A stretch of DNA of 64,000 nt from Drosophila persimilis. Lineage: Eukaryota; Arthropoda; Insecta; Diptera; Drosophilidae. Where the stretch lies: NCBI RefSeq assembly GCF_003286085.1, contig NW_020825289.1, positions 19,122,001-19,186,000 of the forward strand, written 5' to 3'. Below the pieces are notes generated by a model that was not told the origin of the DNA, ran no database searches, and saw nothing but the letters and a program-made list of their open reading frames with translations. Made by a program: the position numbers and the translations under genes. Within the stretch, counting starts at the first letter, position 1. Each line of letters begins with the position of its first letter. Below, in pieces: positions 1 to 13,400 of the stretch.

Positions 1-112
1 GAAAAAAGTTAACGAAAGCCACCATATACAGAGCGATTGACGTCATTGGAAGGTGGTTTTTTTTTCTCTCTCTCGATAGAAAAGTTTATGTAAGTTTGTG
101 GGCAGATTTTAT

Positions 113-148
<36 letters not shown>

Positions 149-3100
149 TGTTTGCGTGCGTGTGTTAGTGCGCGTGCTGGGCGACAAGTGCATTGCATTT
201 CTTGAATAGTGCGCATGCACTCAATCCCCCCCCAAGCACACCCGCCGCACTCCCTTCAGTGCAGCCCCCCCCCCCCCCCACCGGGCAGAGAGGGAGTCGA
301 AAAGCTTTTATGAGTGTGCTTGTTCTACTCTTTGTGTGTGTGTGTGTATGCACAGCAATTTCGTGTCATAAGTGCATAAAAATTGCAGGCCCTGAACAGC
401 GGTTCAGTTCACATGACAAGCTGACAAACATTAGATTTATCAGTGTTCCGCCCCCCACTCGCTTTCTCTCTCTCTCTTCGCAGCCATTATCTTATGTTTT
501 TGCAAAAAAAAGCAATAAGGAAACCTGCCCTAGAACTTTTCTTACATGCATGCCATACCGACAGACGCGTGGATATATGTATGTATGCACCTGCATACCT
601 GTACATATAGATATATGTATGTATGTATGTAGGTACTGCCATTAGCTATCTCTATCCCATTCTAGTTACAGGTTTTATTGACGTGTATTTCACAACGAAG
701 CCCTTCAATGGATGCCTAGCCCACTCCCACTGACGAACTAGACTCTAGAAGTGCATGCACACACACACACACATGTACAGGCACAGTAGTCGCCACTCCT
801 CATGTACTTCTTCTCTAAACAATATCCTGTGATATCGTACTTCCCCAAAGATGGGCTATTTTGCTGCTAGATTCTACTAAAAGACTGTGTATGTAGTTGT
901 TGTTGGCTTCTGGGGAGTGACGAGCAGGTGGAAGAGGAAAACAAATCACAAGGCCAAGGGTTCCAACTTCCGAGCGACTACTGTATGCGGGCTATTATGT
1001 ACATATATTGTACGTTTGATGTGGGGGAAACGACAGGTGGTGGATTTTTAACAACTTGCACCGCCCCTAAGCGTGTTGCGGTATGCGTTGACAGGCAGCA
1101 AGACTTTGAATATCGGCGAGAGATCGAGGAGGGCACTGGCCCCCCTCAAAGATTACTAATCTCTCGATTGCCATAAAAGTTCCACAGCTCGAAAATCTGC
1201 AGTTCCAAGGCCAAGATGCGTCATGCAGCCCCCCCCCCCCCCCCCCCCACTCTCTACCTGGATGGTGTGTGTGTAGAGCTCTCCCACAGCGATGGCTGGC
1301 TGGCTGGCTGGCTCACCTTGTCCATGACATAATGCTCAGCTGAGTGAAGAGTTGTCTAAGTTTGCAATTTATAATTGTTAATTAAATTTAATTGCAGCGG
1401 CAAATTAAGCTTCGCTTCACAGTTGGTTCAAGCAAGGGTCCTTCGCTCCTGCCTGCCTCCCCCTCCCCCTCCCCCTCTCTCACAGTCTCCCTCTCTCATG
1501 GATGGGCAAAGCTCACCTGGCAACAGTAAATAAGCACAAGACGCGAGGCAAAAGACGAAAAACCAAACATACTTCATGGCGCTTTCGCGTGCGCTCTCTC
1601 GCGCTCTCCCTCTCCCTCTCTCGCTCTGGCGTTGTGTCGGGTCGGCCTGTCTGTCTCGCCTCTCTCTGGCACGAGGCTGGCTCGTGCGGATCTCATGCTC
1701 TCTGTTCAGTGCACTCCCACCGCCCCCCCCACCCAGAGAGGATTGTGTATGCATCTGTCTATCCCTTTTGCGTTGCCTGGCACTACCACCTACCAACTAC
1801 CCCACCCCCTGCCCACCCATACCCATACCCAGCCGCTCGATCTGGGCTCCGCTTGTTTCAGTTTCTGTTTCTGTTGCTGCCTTTGTGTGTGGAATGTTGA
1901 GGAAAACGGTAACGGGGCGTTCTCATTTAACGTTATTAGGGTAGTTTTCAGCCTTAGTTTGCTTTGTTGTACTTTGGCCCTGAAGCTTAGTTGCCGCCTC
2001 AATCGATGTCGCCGCCACCGCTCCAGCAGGGCCAACCCAACGCCACCCCACGGCGAACCGAACTCTGTGTCTGTTTGTGTTTTTGGGGTGGAAATTCTCT
2101 CTGTGTGTGTGTGTGTGTGTGTCGGCGTCGTCGGGGATCATCATCAGTGGACCGAACCGACCCCGCGACTCGAACAAAACCAAAACTTTGCGCAGGGTAT
2201 ATTAGGCAGAGGGAAAGGCAGCCTCCGCTGACCTTTATGCACCTAGGGACGCGTCTTTACCTTGCTTTGAATATACCTCGATTGTTTCGCTTAGGGTTTC
2301 ACCATCGTTGTTGTTGTTGTGGGCTGAAGCTGACACAACGTGAAATTTACTTTATTGTCTGTCCGTGTATGCCATTTCAAAGCATTACTTTTCGCTGATG
2401 CGCCCTCGGGGCGAGTCAGTCAGTCAGTCAGGCGCCCACACCCATCTCCATACATGTAGGTACACCTCTGTATGTATGTCTCGCTGTTTGTGTGCCTATC
2501 TGACCATGGGATCGTCAAAAGCTCTCCCGTGCAAACGAACGGCCCCAACATCAAAATCATTTTTGAACATTGTTTTTTTTCTGTTTTTTTTTGGGTTTTT
2601 GGTTTTGCTGTTTTTTTTTTTGCATGCAACTTTCTATGTGTGTATAAATCTTTTTTATATGTAATTAACTTTTATTCCGCACTTTGTTTGTTTCTTTTTT
2701 TTTTGCTGCTGCGGCTGCCTCCAGCCTCTTTGTTGGCTTTGGCAATTGCAAAAAAAAAAAAACAAAACTTGATTTTCGGCTTGTGGGGGGTATAAAAATA
2801 ACTGCTTACGATTTGCCGTGTCGTCGTGTCTCGGTAAAGAGCAGGCCGCCAGTCATAATTCGGAAACTATAATTGCGCTTCTTGAGATTCTGCCTGCACA
2901 TGATGAACATTATATGAAACATTACCCCAAACAGCCGCAGAAACCGGAGCCTGCAGCAGCTCTAGAGTATCGTATGTACTTCCCAAATGGTGATGATTCA
3001 TGCCATAGCTCCCACAATCCCATAAATAAACCATACTGATCGTATAGCAAGGCAGACAGAACAAATACAGACTTGGTAGGCATAGATCAAGACCTTGTCG

Positions 3101-3200
3101 TTGCTGTCCAAAATAGGACGAATCTAGAAGGTTAAACCTACATCGATCTCTACAGATAAAGACATGTATCTATAGATGGATGAACCCTAAGTTCATGGTT
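1..3200. other. Upstream non-coding DNA, low-complexity rich
   Basis: No reading frame here looks like a protein: the open frames are low-complexity translations of GT, CT and homopolymer runs. It contains a GT microsatellite, several C-tracts (about 20 C's at 1229-1248), CT/GA runs near 1450-1630 and T-runs near 2570-2620. It may hold distant lola regulatory DNA or an upstream intron. A minus-strand CAG/GTGAGC donor-like site near 1511-1519 is the only splice-like signal I noticed, and it has no partner I can support. Confidence 0.6.
115..147. repeat. GT dinucleotide microsatellite
   Basis: An almost uninterrupted GT run of about 33 bases. Several shorter GT/CA runs follow across the first 18 kb (for example near 2101-2120, 8041-8080 and 16770-16788), which marks this as a microsatellite-rich Drosophila genome. 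Confidence 0.95.
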
Positions 3201-3219
3201 TGATTAGTCTCTTCTCCCT

Positions 3220-3456
3220 AATTTACTTCCTTGGAGTTTTCTGGTCACTCTTGATGATCTCTTTTGTGTTTTCATGCATTCCCCACCGTCATAATATAAT
3301 GCAATTTTAATCATTGGATTTGTCTGGAAAATACATGAGCTATAGGTAGATCTATCGATGCTTATAAGCATCTCAGCTCCTGAATTTATTTCCATGGAGT
3401 TTGCCAGTTACTCGATGAACTTCATCTGGTCTTTTCATGATCTCTTTTATGTCCTG
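3220..3456. repeat. Diverged direct repeat, two units
   Basis: A block at about 3220-3275 (from AATTTACTTCC through GATGATCTCTTTT and a TTTTCATG) recurs in altered form at about 3382-3456, beginning AATTTATTTCC and again ending in a TTTTCATG/GATCTCTTTT section. The spacing is about 162 bases. The first 30 or so bases align with only a few differences. Probably an old local duplication or two remnants of a repeat family; no coding capacity. Confidence 0.5.
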
Positions 3457-3549
3457 TTTCATTATTATAATAATTAGTATCATGTACTTAATCTCTCACA
3501 TCTCCATAACTATCTCCACCTCATAAAATATTTTGTTATCCTCATCACT

Positions 3550-3900
3550 TTTATACTACTGGGCAAGCCCCTTGCACATTCGCTTCGCTCGTCTCCGATT
3601 TATCAAGAATTTAAGTGCGGAAAATAATATTTCTCAAATGTCACTGCCATAGTAATAACTAGATTTAAAAACATTACACGGATGACAGTTTCGAAAGCAA
3701 CAAAAAAAAACAGTTGATGGACCATGATTTTTCAGGAATTACCGTGTACTTATTATCAATGAAAATAAATTTCGGGCGACCCAGAAAAATAAAGAGATAC
3801 TAGAAGCGTGACCCCTGCCCACTCGCTACGCTAGCTCGCGCCGATAGGAGTAAAGTATTGGGCGACGACGACGATCCGAAACTACTCGTATTTTATATGA
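3550..3900. mobile_element. Possible degraded transposon fragment
   Basis: Two GC-rich patches of similar flavour flank AT-rich DNA: one near 3562-3600 with a small GCAAG/CTTGC stem, the other near 3808-3845 with CACTCGCTACGCTAGCTCG. The contrast with surrounding AT-rich DNA and the absence of coding potential suggest a non-autonomous element remnant, for example Helitron-like. I see no clear terminal repeats or target-site duplication, so this is only a suggestion. Confidence 0.22.
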
Positions 3901-6900
3901 ATTATTAAATTAAATTCAAATTTTTCTCCTTATCAAAATTTGTAAGCTTTATTTTAAGCCTGAAAATAATTGAAGTTTTCATTATCTTTCACCTCAAAGA
4001 TAGAAAAAAATGTACTATTTCACGTCCCAGGTGAACCCAGAATTATATTTATCATCTCAAAACAATTTCAGGTTGATTTACATTCTCCAAAGCAGCTTCT
4101 ACTCTACTTAAAAGACGTCGTCGTCGACGTCGACGCCCGCGCAGCCGAAGATCATCGAAATCTGAGAAATTCCGAATATCAAGAAATAAAAGTTGAAAAT
4201 TTGGGTTTCTGCTTTTGGCATGACGGAGCGAAGAAAATATTTGTCGAGTTGGAAAGGTGGAAGATCCAAAGACTCCCAAAACTCGTTTGGCTTTTTGGGG
4301 TTTTTTTTTTTTGCCAACATTTTTTTTTTTCCATTCTGAAGCTGGCAAACAACAGGCAGAGTGAAAATCTGTGTATGTAGGCCGCACCCTAAAAATGGAA
4401 TTTATCTACTACAATTCTAGCCATATATGTGGAACCCCTTAAATGAGAAAGCACTAGTCTTATGAGTGAAATATTTGTAGATTTCAATAGAATATATTTT
4501 AAAGTTTAAGGACACGCACATAAAACATATTATATTGAAAAAGAAAAACGTTTTTCTAACAGTTGTTGAGTTTTAAGATGCCAGAAAATGATGGATAATG
4601 AAATAAAACCTATGACTCAAGAGGTGTTTCCTTCTAAAAATATCTAAAACTCTAGAAAAAAGGTGTATGCTGAGATTACCATCCCAAGACCCAGTTAAAT
4701 ATTCTAATAACTAAAAACAAATTGTTCTATGGAGCCTATTAAGCCTTCTGAAGTTCGAGTACAACTAATATCTAACAATCTAAAGTCCAAAAGATCCATG
4801 CAAAAATCCTTTTCTATCGAAGATGGATGTACATATAACCGTCCATTTAATTCTGGAAAAAGTTCTCAATTGGTATGCATATGTAGAATCTCCATTTAAA
4901 CGGGCATTAGGAGTAGCTTTAGGTACAGAACCGTACTTCTACGAGTGTTCCATAATTCCATACATTTTTTAAATATTTCTGTGTGGATCCCTAAATATCG
5001 TTGATGATCTTGTGGTTTATACCGCGTTTCGGTCCACTATCTTTTGTTTCTACTTCTTTCTGCTCTTCTTCTTCTTTTTTTTTTAAAGGCGAATACAGCT
5101 GTTCCATAAAAATTCCTTTTTTGCGTTTAAATTTAGCACAGAAATTGCACAAGACAAGGGGGAAAACAAAAAATGCAAGCACAAAAAAATGTTTATTTTT
5201 ATATATTGTGCTGAAACTCATTTACATGCATACTCGTCCCATATGCACTATAGATACATATGTATATACAATGAGGTGGAAGAAGGAGAAGCTGGCAAAG
5301 AAAATCAAAAAGGAAGCAGCCAAAGTTCCAGAGTGACGCCTACAGCGACTGCGACGTCAGCAGAGTGCGTGGGACGGACGCCAACTCTACTCGCTCTCGG
5401 GGGGCATGGCTAACCTTGAAGTCGTCTCGAAATACCCAGCACGAAGTGAAAATCTCTGGGTGTATCAGACCAATAATAAAGTGTGTAATGGGTATCCCCT
5501 AGTTTTGTGGACGAATACAAGCCATTTTACATGTGCAAAGGATTTAAGAGCCAATCAAGTCTGTACCAGTGTGGGGTACCTGCATGGTCGGGCATTCCTG
5601 ATCGAAACGAATTCGCCGTCGCCTTGTTTGCGGTTTGGTTTCAGTTTGCTTTTTCGCTCTGCTTGCCGCCGCTGCTGCTGCACATGCATACAAATGTAAA
5701 TTGGAAATGCAAAGCCAGCGCGCTGCTGGCAACATGGCCACAATTTCTATAGAACCTATACAGCCTATATGCATGTACATACATACATACATACATGTGT
5801 ACGTATGCACAGCCCAGAAGAGCAGATGTGCTGCGTTGGCTCCCGCCGGCGATCTGCTCTGCCCTGGCCCCCCTCTCCATTCGGGCGGGTACCTTGAATT
5901 TTCCCATTTTTATGCGCCCCTCACGAGCGCGTTGCCTGCTCTGTTCTCCATTAATCTGTTTTTCGTGTGTTCCGTTTCGTTTTTGTACGTTGTGTGTGTT
6001 TGTGTGTGTGGCTGTATAATACATTTATTCTCTTTTTTTTTGCATGTTCATGTTCATTTCCTTTTGTCAATTGAATTTAATGGAGTTGAGTGGCGGCTGG
6101 AACTGGGCGGCCGCCTGCCATACCATACGAGTGTGTGTGTGTGTGTGTACCCAAGGGTGGAATGGATCGATCAAGCTGATCGGAGAAGCATGCAACGATC
6201 GCATCGCTGCTCTGCTCGCTTTGTTAGGGGTGGTTTTGGTCGTTGGATCTGCAGCTGTTGTGTTTCCCTGCTCCTGCTTTGGGGGTAGGAAAAATCCAGG
6301 ATGCATGCAACCTCAGGACAGGACAAGGACCCCTCCCTACCTCTCTGTATCCAATTCGCGGGGTTTGTTGAACTTTTTTTAGGGGTTAAATGCAACTCTA
6401 CTCCTTTTTTTTTTTTTGCGCCAAGTCCAAGTCCCCTGTGGGATCGGCAAAACGCAGCTGACGCTTTGTTTTCGGGGCAGCAAAATGGGGGGATTTTGTC
6501 CCGCCAAGCAACCCTTGCGGCGGCAGCAGGATCTCCATGTGAAAGTTTCCACCCCACACAAGACAGGGAGGGCAAAAAGGGGACCAACCGGCCGACCACC
6601 CTCGCACCCTACCCTACCACCCGCCGTCGTCGAGTGCCTGTGATCCGAATGGAGTGCCATCGCTCCCCGCTTTAGGGTTGGTCTCTGTCCTTGTCAGCAG
6701 CATGTGCACACGGCATACACACAAAAGCTCTTTGCCCAACAACCCCCCTAAACAGAAAAGGGACCAGCACCAACGGCATATCCGGCATGGGAGGTGGAGG
6801 AGGATAAGGAGGAGGAGGGTTGCAAATGCGGTTAACAGGCGCAGAGCAGAGGGGATCATGCTTGGCTGCCGTTGCCAGACGCCCAACGCCCGATGCCCGA

Positions 6901-9900
6901 CGCCCGACCACCCACCCCCTGACGGCCTGTCGTCCTTGATTGCTGCTCGTAATGTAATTGTCCGCCGTGTTTCTTTCTGGGTGGTAGGGTAGGGAAAATC
7001 GATAATCCTGGGCGGATCGGAAGTGGAAATGTGCGCAGTTGGCACCCCGATGATGCTGATTACGAAAATGGGAAAGCTGAGGCGGATGGATGGTGAGGGA
7101 GCTGTCGGTTTCGGTCCGGTCCGGTCCGGTCTGGTCCGCCTTCCTTTCACCCGGACCAACAGCCTCGGCTCTCTTGTCATCGCTCTCTCTGGCTCTACTC
7201 TCATTGACCCAAAAAGTAATGAGAAGAAAAGAATCAAAAGAAGAGAAATAAGCATAAATTTGCCAAGCGAAAGAAAACCAGAAAGTTCCATTAACAACAA
7301 ATATTTTTGGCAGCCTCAATATTTCCCTTCTAGGAAAGGGGGAAGCTGTCGGCCGGGGAGCGGAAGATTGTGAGCGAACGAGCATTCTCCGAGCAGCGCA
7401 GCGCAGAGACCATCAATCACTCGAAGCACGCACGAACACATGCATAGGGAGAGCAGTGAACAGAGAGAAAGAGAGAGAGAGAGAGCGAGCACACATGCTA
7501 ATTCTGGTTCGAGTTCGAATGAAAACGAAGCTCAGAAATCAGAATAGGAATTGGGAAAAGGAAAGGGACGGGACGGGACGGGGCTGGAATGGGAGATGTG
7601 AAAAAGCGGCGCAAAAGCATAATATAATGGAAATCAAAAATAGCAACAAGCCACACACACACACACACACAACAGAGGCGAGCACGAATACGAAATGAAG
7701 TGTGTGGAAAGAAAACCCACAAAAAATGCTGCACGCACACACACGCACGAAAGCCAGCGAAGTTGTCGACGAAAATTTTTGAAAAAAAAATACAAAAATA
7801 GAAGATTTGGACTATATTGCGACTAAAAGATACCCATGATTAGATCGACAGCTTAGATTTTAAATTGAAGGAAAGGATGAGATTGGCTGGCTGTATCGAT
7901 TGACCCGTTGTTTGATGCTCTAGTTACTAGACTCTAGCTACTGGCACTCTCTTCGACTCCACGGGGACCGGGTATAAAAATACAATTACATATTGACTTT
8001 TGTTTATTTGTTGTTGGCGGGTTTGAAATGGATTGGATTGGAATGTGTGTGGTGTGCGGTGTGTGTTGTGTGTGTGTGCTGCGTGAAATCACGGCCTGGA
8101 GACTTCACTCCACTCAACATTGTTGCTGTCCGTCCGTTCGTTCGCTCGTTCGTTCGTTCGCCTGTTTGTCTGTCTCGAGTGAGCGGGGTGCGGCATAAAT
8201 TTTCACTTTGTCTGTCCAACAACAAAAACGCAACAGCGTAGAAGTGTTGCCAAAAATATACATACACATGTATATGTATGTATGTGTGTTTACATACATT
8301 TGTTCGTATAAATGTCGAATGCCAAACGAGTTTTTGGAACTCTTGTTCTCTTCTTCTTACCTTCAGCGAATATTTTCTTCGTCATGCCAACCAGAAAAAG
8401 AAAAGGAACAAAAATTTCCAACTTTTATTGTTAATTTCTTTGAGCGCAGCTTTTTTAAAGCTGCTGCTGCGCGGGCGACGACGACAAAGCCAGCCGCAGC
8501 AGTCGCTTGTTGTTGCTGCTGCTCCTGCGGTTCCATTTGTGTGTGTGTGAGTGTGTAATTGGGATCTTTCTCTCTCTCTCTCTCATGCTGTGCGCTGTCA
8601 TTGTTTTTATACACTTGCAAAAGTCTACTCTTCGTTTGGGATCGATTTGTACCGCACGAAAGAAATGCCTTACTTGATCAGCATGCTAATCGATTTACTT
8701 CTGCAAATTAATTTTAAAATGATTTTACATGTATTAAATTCTGGTTGGAACTAAAGAAAAAATACATTAATATCGTAAATATTTCCATTGCTGGTCTTTG
8801 CACTGAAAAGGGTATTTGATCTGCGGTGCGGCAAAGTCTTATGTCATGCATTTTTGTTTTTTGTTTTCAAGTCAAGAAACAAGTAATCATTTATATTTAA
8901 GCATCAAAATCAAGTTTTGGCAATTGCTAATGCAAGAAAAGAGAAAAAAATTGGGGGAAAGATTTATAGAAATGTATCCATGTATTGTTCATCAAAGATT
9001 CCATTAGAAAGTAGCAATTGGCAGAAACAAACAGCTTCCAGCTTCGTGTGATATGCAAAAAAGAGGGGAGCTATAAACAGAAAGTTTGGTATTTCCTCCT
9101 GACACCTTTCTACACAAATACCACCTACCCCTCGTTGGAATTTTAACTGGCCTGCTAAAAATATTTATTAACTAATATGCACCTCCTTCTCTAATATCAC
9201 ATTCTTTTGTTTTGTATCTCAACATTTAATTGATATCTTCTTCAACCACTTTTTTAGAAGCCCCGATTTATACATTGGGACCCAAAGTATAGTTCATATT
9301 TTTACCGTAGGAAATTATATCTCCCTAATCAGGTAATAAACGGCTCCATAACGACACAAAATGCCTTGTTCTTTTGTACCTAAACATTTTCCATAGACAA
9401 AAGAGAATTCATTTTTGAATGTTTCAAGTTTTACTTCTATTGAGTATTTTTTGGTTTAGTTTTGCAAGAAAAACTCATGTAGCATATAGTGAATACATAC
9501 ATAAGACTATGATCCGATCTGTTTGCATTATACTTCGTGTCAATAGAACTCCATACATATTTCCCCCATATACACACCTACCTATACATAAATATGAACC
9601 CTTCCCCCACGAGAACCGACACACAAAATATACTAGGCCCCCAAGCATTTTCTTTGCTTTTTCATTTAGCAATACTTCCTTCTTCCACATCCCCCACCCC
9701 CTCCCCTACTCGAGAACAGTTGCAAAAAGCAATCAACTGTATCGTCATCGCTCCCTCTCACTCACCCACTCACACACTCTCTCTCTCAGGCTCACCCATA
9801 CATGTGCGACTCGCGTTCGCTCACTTGTTCTAGCGCCCGAACGATCTTCGGTTTTTCGAATGCAGCGCCGCCAGAAAGAACAACAAAAGCAGAAACTTCG

Positions 9901-10169
9901 TGTCGCACATACACATACAGATAAGTATTTCGATGTGTGTGTGTCTGTGTAGCTTTTCGACTTCTATTCTTGCTGCTCGCACAATACCTTTTTGCAGCAA
10001 ATTCATTAACCAACGGCACTCTCAGGAATAAAATCGTTGTCGTTGCTCCGTTCGTTCGTTCGGTCGTTGTTGTTCACTGTTACCTCCCACTCCCCAAAAC
10101 ACTGTTTCTAATTTTCCACACAGCGCGCATTACATAAAATAATACACAAAAAATAAAGAAAAACAGAGT
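3901..10169. other. Non-coding upstream or 5' intronic DNA
   Basis: No supported gene. 3901-5400 is AT-rich with a GTC-repeat, near-palindromic patch at about 4117-4140. 5400-8600 is higher in GC with T-runs, GT runs and CTCT tracts. 8700-9600 is AT-rich. The long open frames are shadows on both strands of simple sequence. In D. melanogaster lola has a large 5' region with several promoters, so promoter or enhancer content is plausible but not demonstrated. Confidence 0.55.
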
Positions 10170-10436
10170 GACAGTTTCGTTTGCAGTTTGCTTCACTTTT
10201 TTCTGTGCTTCGAGTGGAAATGCATAAATATAAATTGTTGCTGTTCAATAATTAAAAAGAGACAAGACCGAGATAATTATACATTTGAAACGCGTTCGTG
10301 TGTGCGTCTTCTTCTCGTAGGATATAGCGTGAGAGGAGAGTGGAAAAAGTGTGCAAGGAAATCGCTCCTACGTGATGCTCGGCCTGTTCTGTGCCAAAGA
10401 GGGAGACGGGACGAAGGCTTTCCAGTGAAAAAGCAG
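10170..10436 (+). other. Candidate lola 5' untranslated first exon
   Basis: The segment ends at a strong donor, AAAAGCAG/GTGAGTGA (GT at 10437-10438), the best donor I noticed in the first 17 kb. Upstream is leader-like DNA, and the nearest strong same-strand acceptor known to be used is the one at 19214-19215 before the BTB exon. The 5' end is arbitrary, placed downstream of an initiator-like GTGACAGTTTCG. The segment contains short ATG-initiated frames but no conserved protein. It could instead be a chance donor. Confidence 0.35.
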
Positions 10437-13400
10437 GTGAGTGAGCATAATTTCCCCCACCCAAACTATCACCGTTCGATCAATTAGTACGGTTAGACCT
10501 GTAGAATTTCGCACGAGTGCGCTAAACGGTAAACCGTTAAAGGTTATGGCGCATAATTTTACACCGATGAAGTCATTCTGAAAACCCAAAATAAACCAGC
10601 CAGCGATCATAAAAAGTCCCCACATTTCCATCATATAATTTGCACTTTTTAGTAGAAAATGCACCTCACACATACATTAGGATGTACGATGCACACACAA
10701 CGATAGGGAGAGAGAGAGAGAGAGACAAAGAGTGCTCGTTCGGCAACGGTAGTTTGCAACATTCGGGTTTGGTTTGGCGAACATTATGGCTTCACATAGA
10801 ACAGAGTTGCCAACCTACCGACCTACTACATGGGAACTGTGGTGCCGTGCCTCAAAGCCCCTGCAGATAATCAATATTCCCAGCATCGTTCCAGATGCTA
10901 ATTAATGCTTTCAAGCTCGACTCAATCGACTCGCACAGATTAGAGCCAGTGTAAGTGCTTCTTTTTGGCGTTGGAAACGCTGGGCGCGCGCGGCCAGCAT
11001 ACAAAATACACTCTCTCGCACACATACACGACGACTCATTTTTCGAACTCTGTTCTCTCTTGCTTTTTCTTTTGCTCTGGCTCTCTCGCTCTTGTCGGTT
11101 CGTGTTCGGTTTTTGAACGCTCTGCTCAGGTTAGAGGCAAACACTTTCTGTTCGCTCACGTCACTCCGTCACTTCCACTCCGCGCGTTCACAATTCCTGT
11201 TGTGCGGTGTGGCTCTACTCTTCCTCTCTGCTCTGCTCTGCCTACTCCGCAGCAGCAGCAAGGAAAATACATATGAGCACACATACTTACATATACAACA
11301 CGTACTGCGGAAACCAGAACTTGGCTCGTTTTAATAAAAATAAATTCGATTTTATTGCTTTTTTCCGTCGCGTGTGTGTGTGCACTTCTTGGAAAATCAA
11401 CACCTAAATTGTATATGTGCAAAGTTTCATAAATCGACGACTACGTGCTGCCTGTGATTCTATTTCGGTGTGTATAATTAACAATATTACTTCTGATATG
11501 ACGAAATGCGAAAATGCACTGCCTAGAACTGTACTTTCTAATCTGTGTTCAAAGCATCTATCAATGTGTGTGTGTGTGAGTGTGCGGGTGAGGGATTTTT
11601 TGCATATCAAATCGATATTTCCAATGTCTGCTGCTGGTTGATATCGATTTTTCTAGGGGGGAAAGCTTTTCCACAAGCAGGGCAGAGCTTTTGGCTCTCG
11701 CTTTGTATGCATTTTGAAGTAAATGACGGGCAATTTTCATTAATTTTCATGAACACAAACGCACGCACATACGTACGTACTCGCTTTCCATGCAAATGAG
11801 GTCAAGTGTTGCAGTGAGAAAATGTTTCACTGCGAGAGAGAGAGAGAGTGCAGCTAGCTGTGTGAGAGAGTGAGTGCGTTACATAAGCTTTTTCTAATTA
11901 ACTGCGGAAAACAGAGTGCCATACGCGCTCAGCAGTGTGACAGTTGAACAAAAGCTCTTTCAAATGCACCGTGTAGGTCCACAAATAAACGGAAAATATT
12001 CAGACTCGACTCCCAAGTAGAGCACGTTTTCCACATTTCTAGCTCTATGTGTGGCCGCCATCTTGGATTTCCCCCCTTTGTCAGACAGAAGCAGAGGTAG
12101 CGGCAGAGACAGAGACCCCTCCACACATAAAATATTTTGTTCAATGCTGCGACGTCGCGGTGAGCTCGCTCTCTCTCTCTTACTCTTACTCCCTCTCACT
12201 CTGTGGCTTTCGGTATTCGGGGCCCGACTTCGTTTGCTTTTCGTTTTATGTTTGTTCGAGAAAAAAAGCGTGAAATTTTCTCTCTGCACTTTTCACACAA
12301 ACACACGTACTCATACACATGCACAGACGCGCCAAGTTGGCGCTCTGTCTCTTCTCCTCGCTTCTCACTCTCTCTCCCTGTGCCTGCCTGTTCGCCACAT
12401 ATTTTGGTTTCCACTTTGTGCTACACTTCTTTTGCTTCGCTTTTTTCGTGTTGTTTTTGTTGTTTTATTGTTTTGTGCTCTACAGACACGTTTACATTTT
12501 CATTTTTCATATTTTCGTCGTCTCGCGCGCGCGATTTCTGCCTTTGCCGTCCGCCATGTTGCCTGCCATTGCTCCGTTAGAAGGTGCGCGCAACGTTGCC
12601 AAACTTCACATGGCTTTGCAGCTTTGCAAAAGTTTCATTTGTTTACATTCCACGCACATGTGCAGAATAATAACAAAATGCGAGACCCATAAAAAAACAA
12701 AAAACGCTGAAGAGCAAAGAGCTTTTTTGCGCAACAAGTGTAGAAATCGCAAAGAAAAACGCGCAAATCCCCCGAAAAGCTGCCAATGTTTTTCTCATCA
12801 CTTCTCTGTTTACTAGTTTACCTGCTCTGCTGCATTCTCCTCATCGTGATCTGATCTTGGCCTCTGCAGATTCAGCAAAATGAATGCCCGTATGCCCCCA
12901 CATAGCCCACCGAAATGAGATGAGATGAAATGACCTTGCAAGTGGGCTTCGCACCCTACACTGACCTACACACTTCGCCTATCCGATATTCTGCTTTATT
13001 CTTGATTCTTTGATACTATTATTATTATTATTATAGTAAACCGTAATAACAAGACTTTTTGCGGCCCGTTATCGTCACCTGCTCTTTGGGCTCTGTGTTC
13101 AGCCTTTACTTTTTGTTAGTTTTTATTATATTTTCGCTTTTTGCGCCGCCGCCGATGCCATTAGCGAAAAAGTTCGTTGAACTTTTGTGTTTCACTTTTT
13201 GTTATTGTTGATTACCGCGCTGTCTCTGGCCTTTCGGGTGGTGTGGTGCGTGATAAAATCACTTTCACTTGGAAGGTGGTGCGGTGCAGAAACTGCCATG
13301 AACATTAGTACACCTTCCCTTCCCATTTGATGTGTTATTGCCTTTCCTATCCCCAAGTATTTGTTGCGTGAGTTTAGACGAGCCAAAAGTATTTTTTTGA

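Noticed and set aside
5635-6288. 217-residue open frame
   Set aside because: Cys/Val-rich translation of GT repeats and T-runs, with an opposite-strand frame of comparable quality; no domain.
6614-7385. Two overlapping open frames of about 230 residues on the - strand
   Set aside because: No recognisable domain, low-complexity composition and overlapping frames of similar length; typical of GC-biased non-coding DNA.
12051-12816. Overlapping frames of 213 and 165 residues
   Set aside because: Leu/Phe/Ser-rich translations of CT-rich DNA in three frames at once; more likely promoter or intron DNA.
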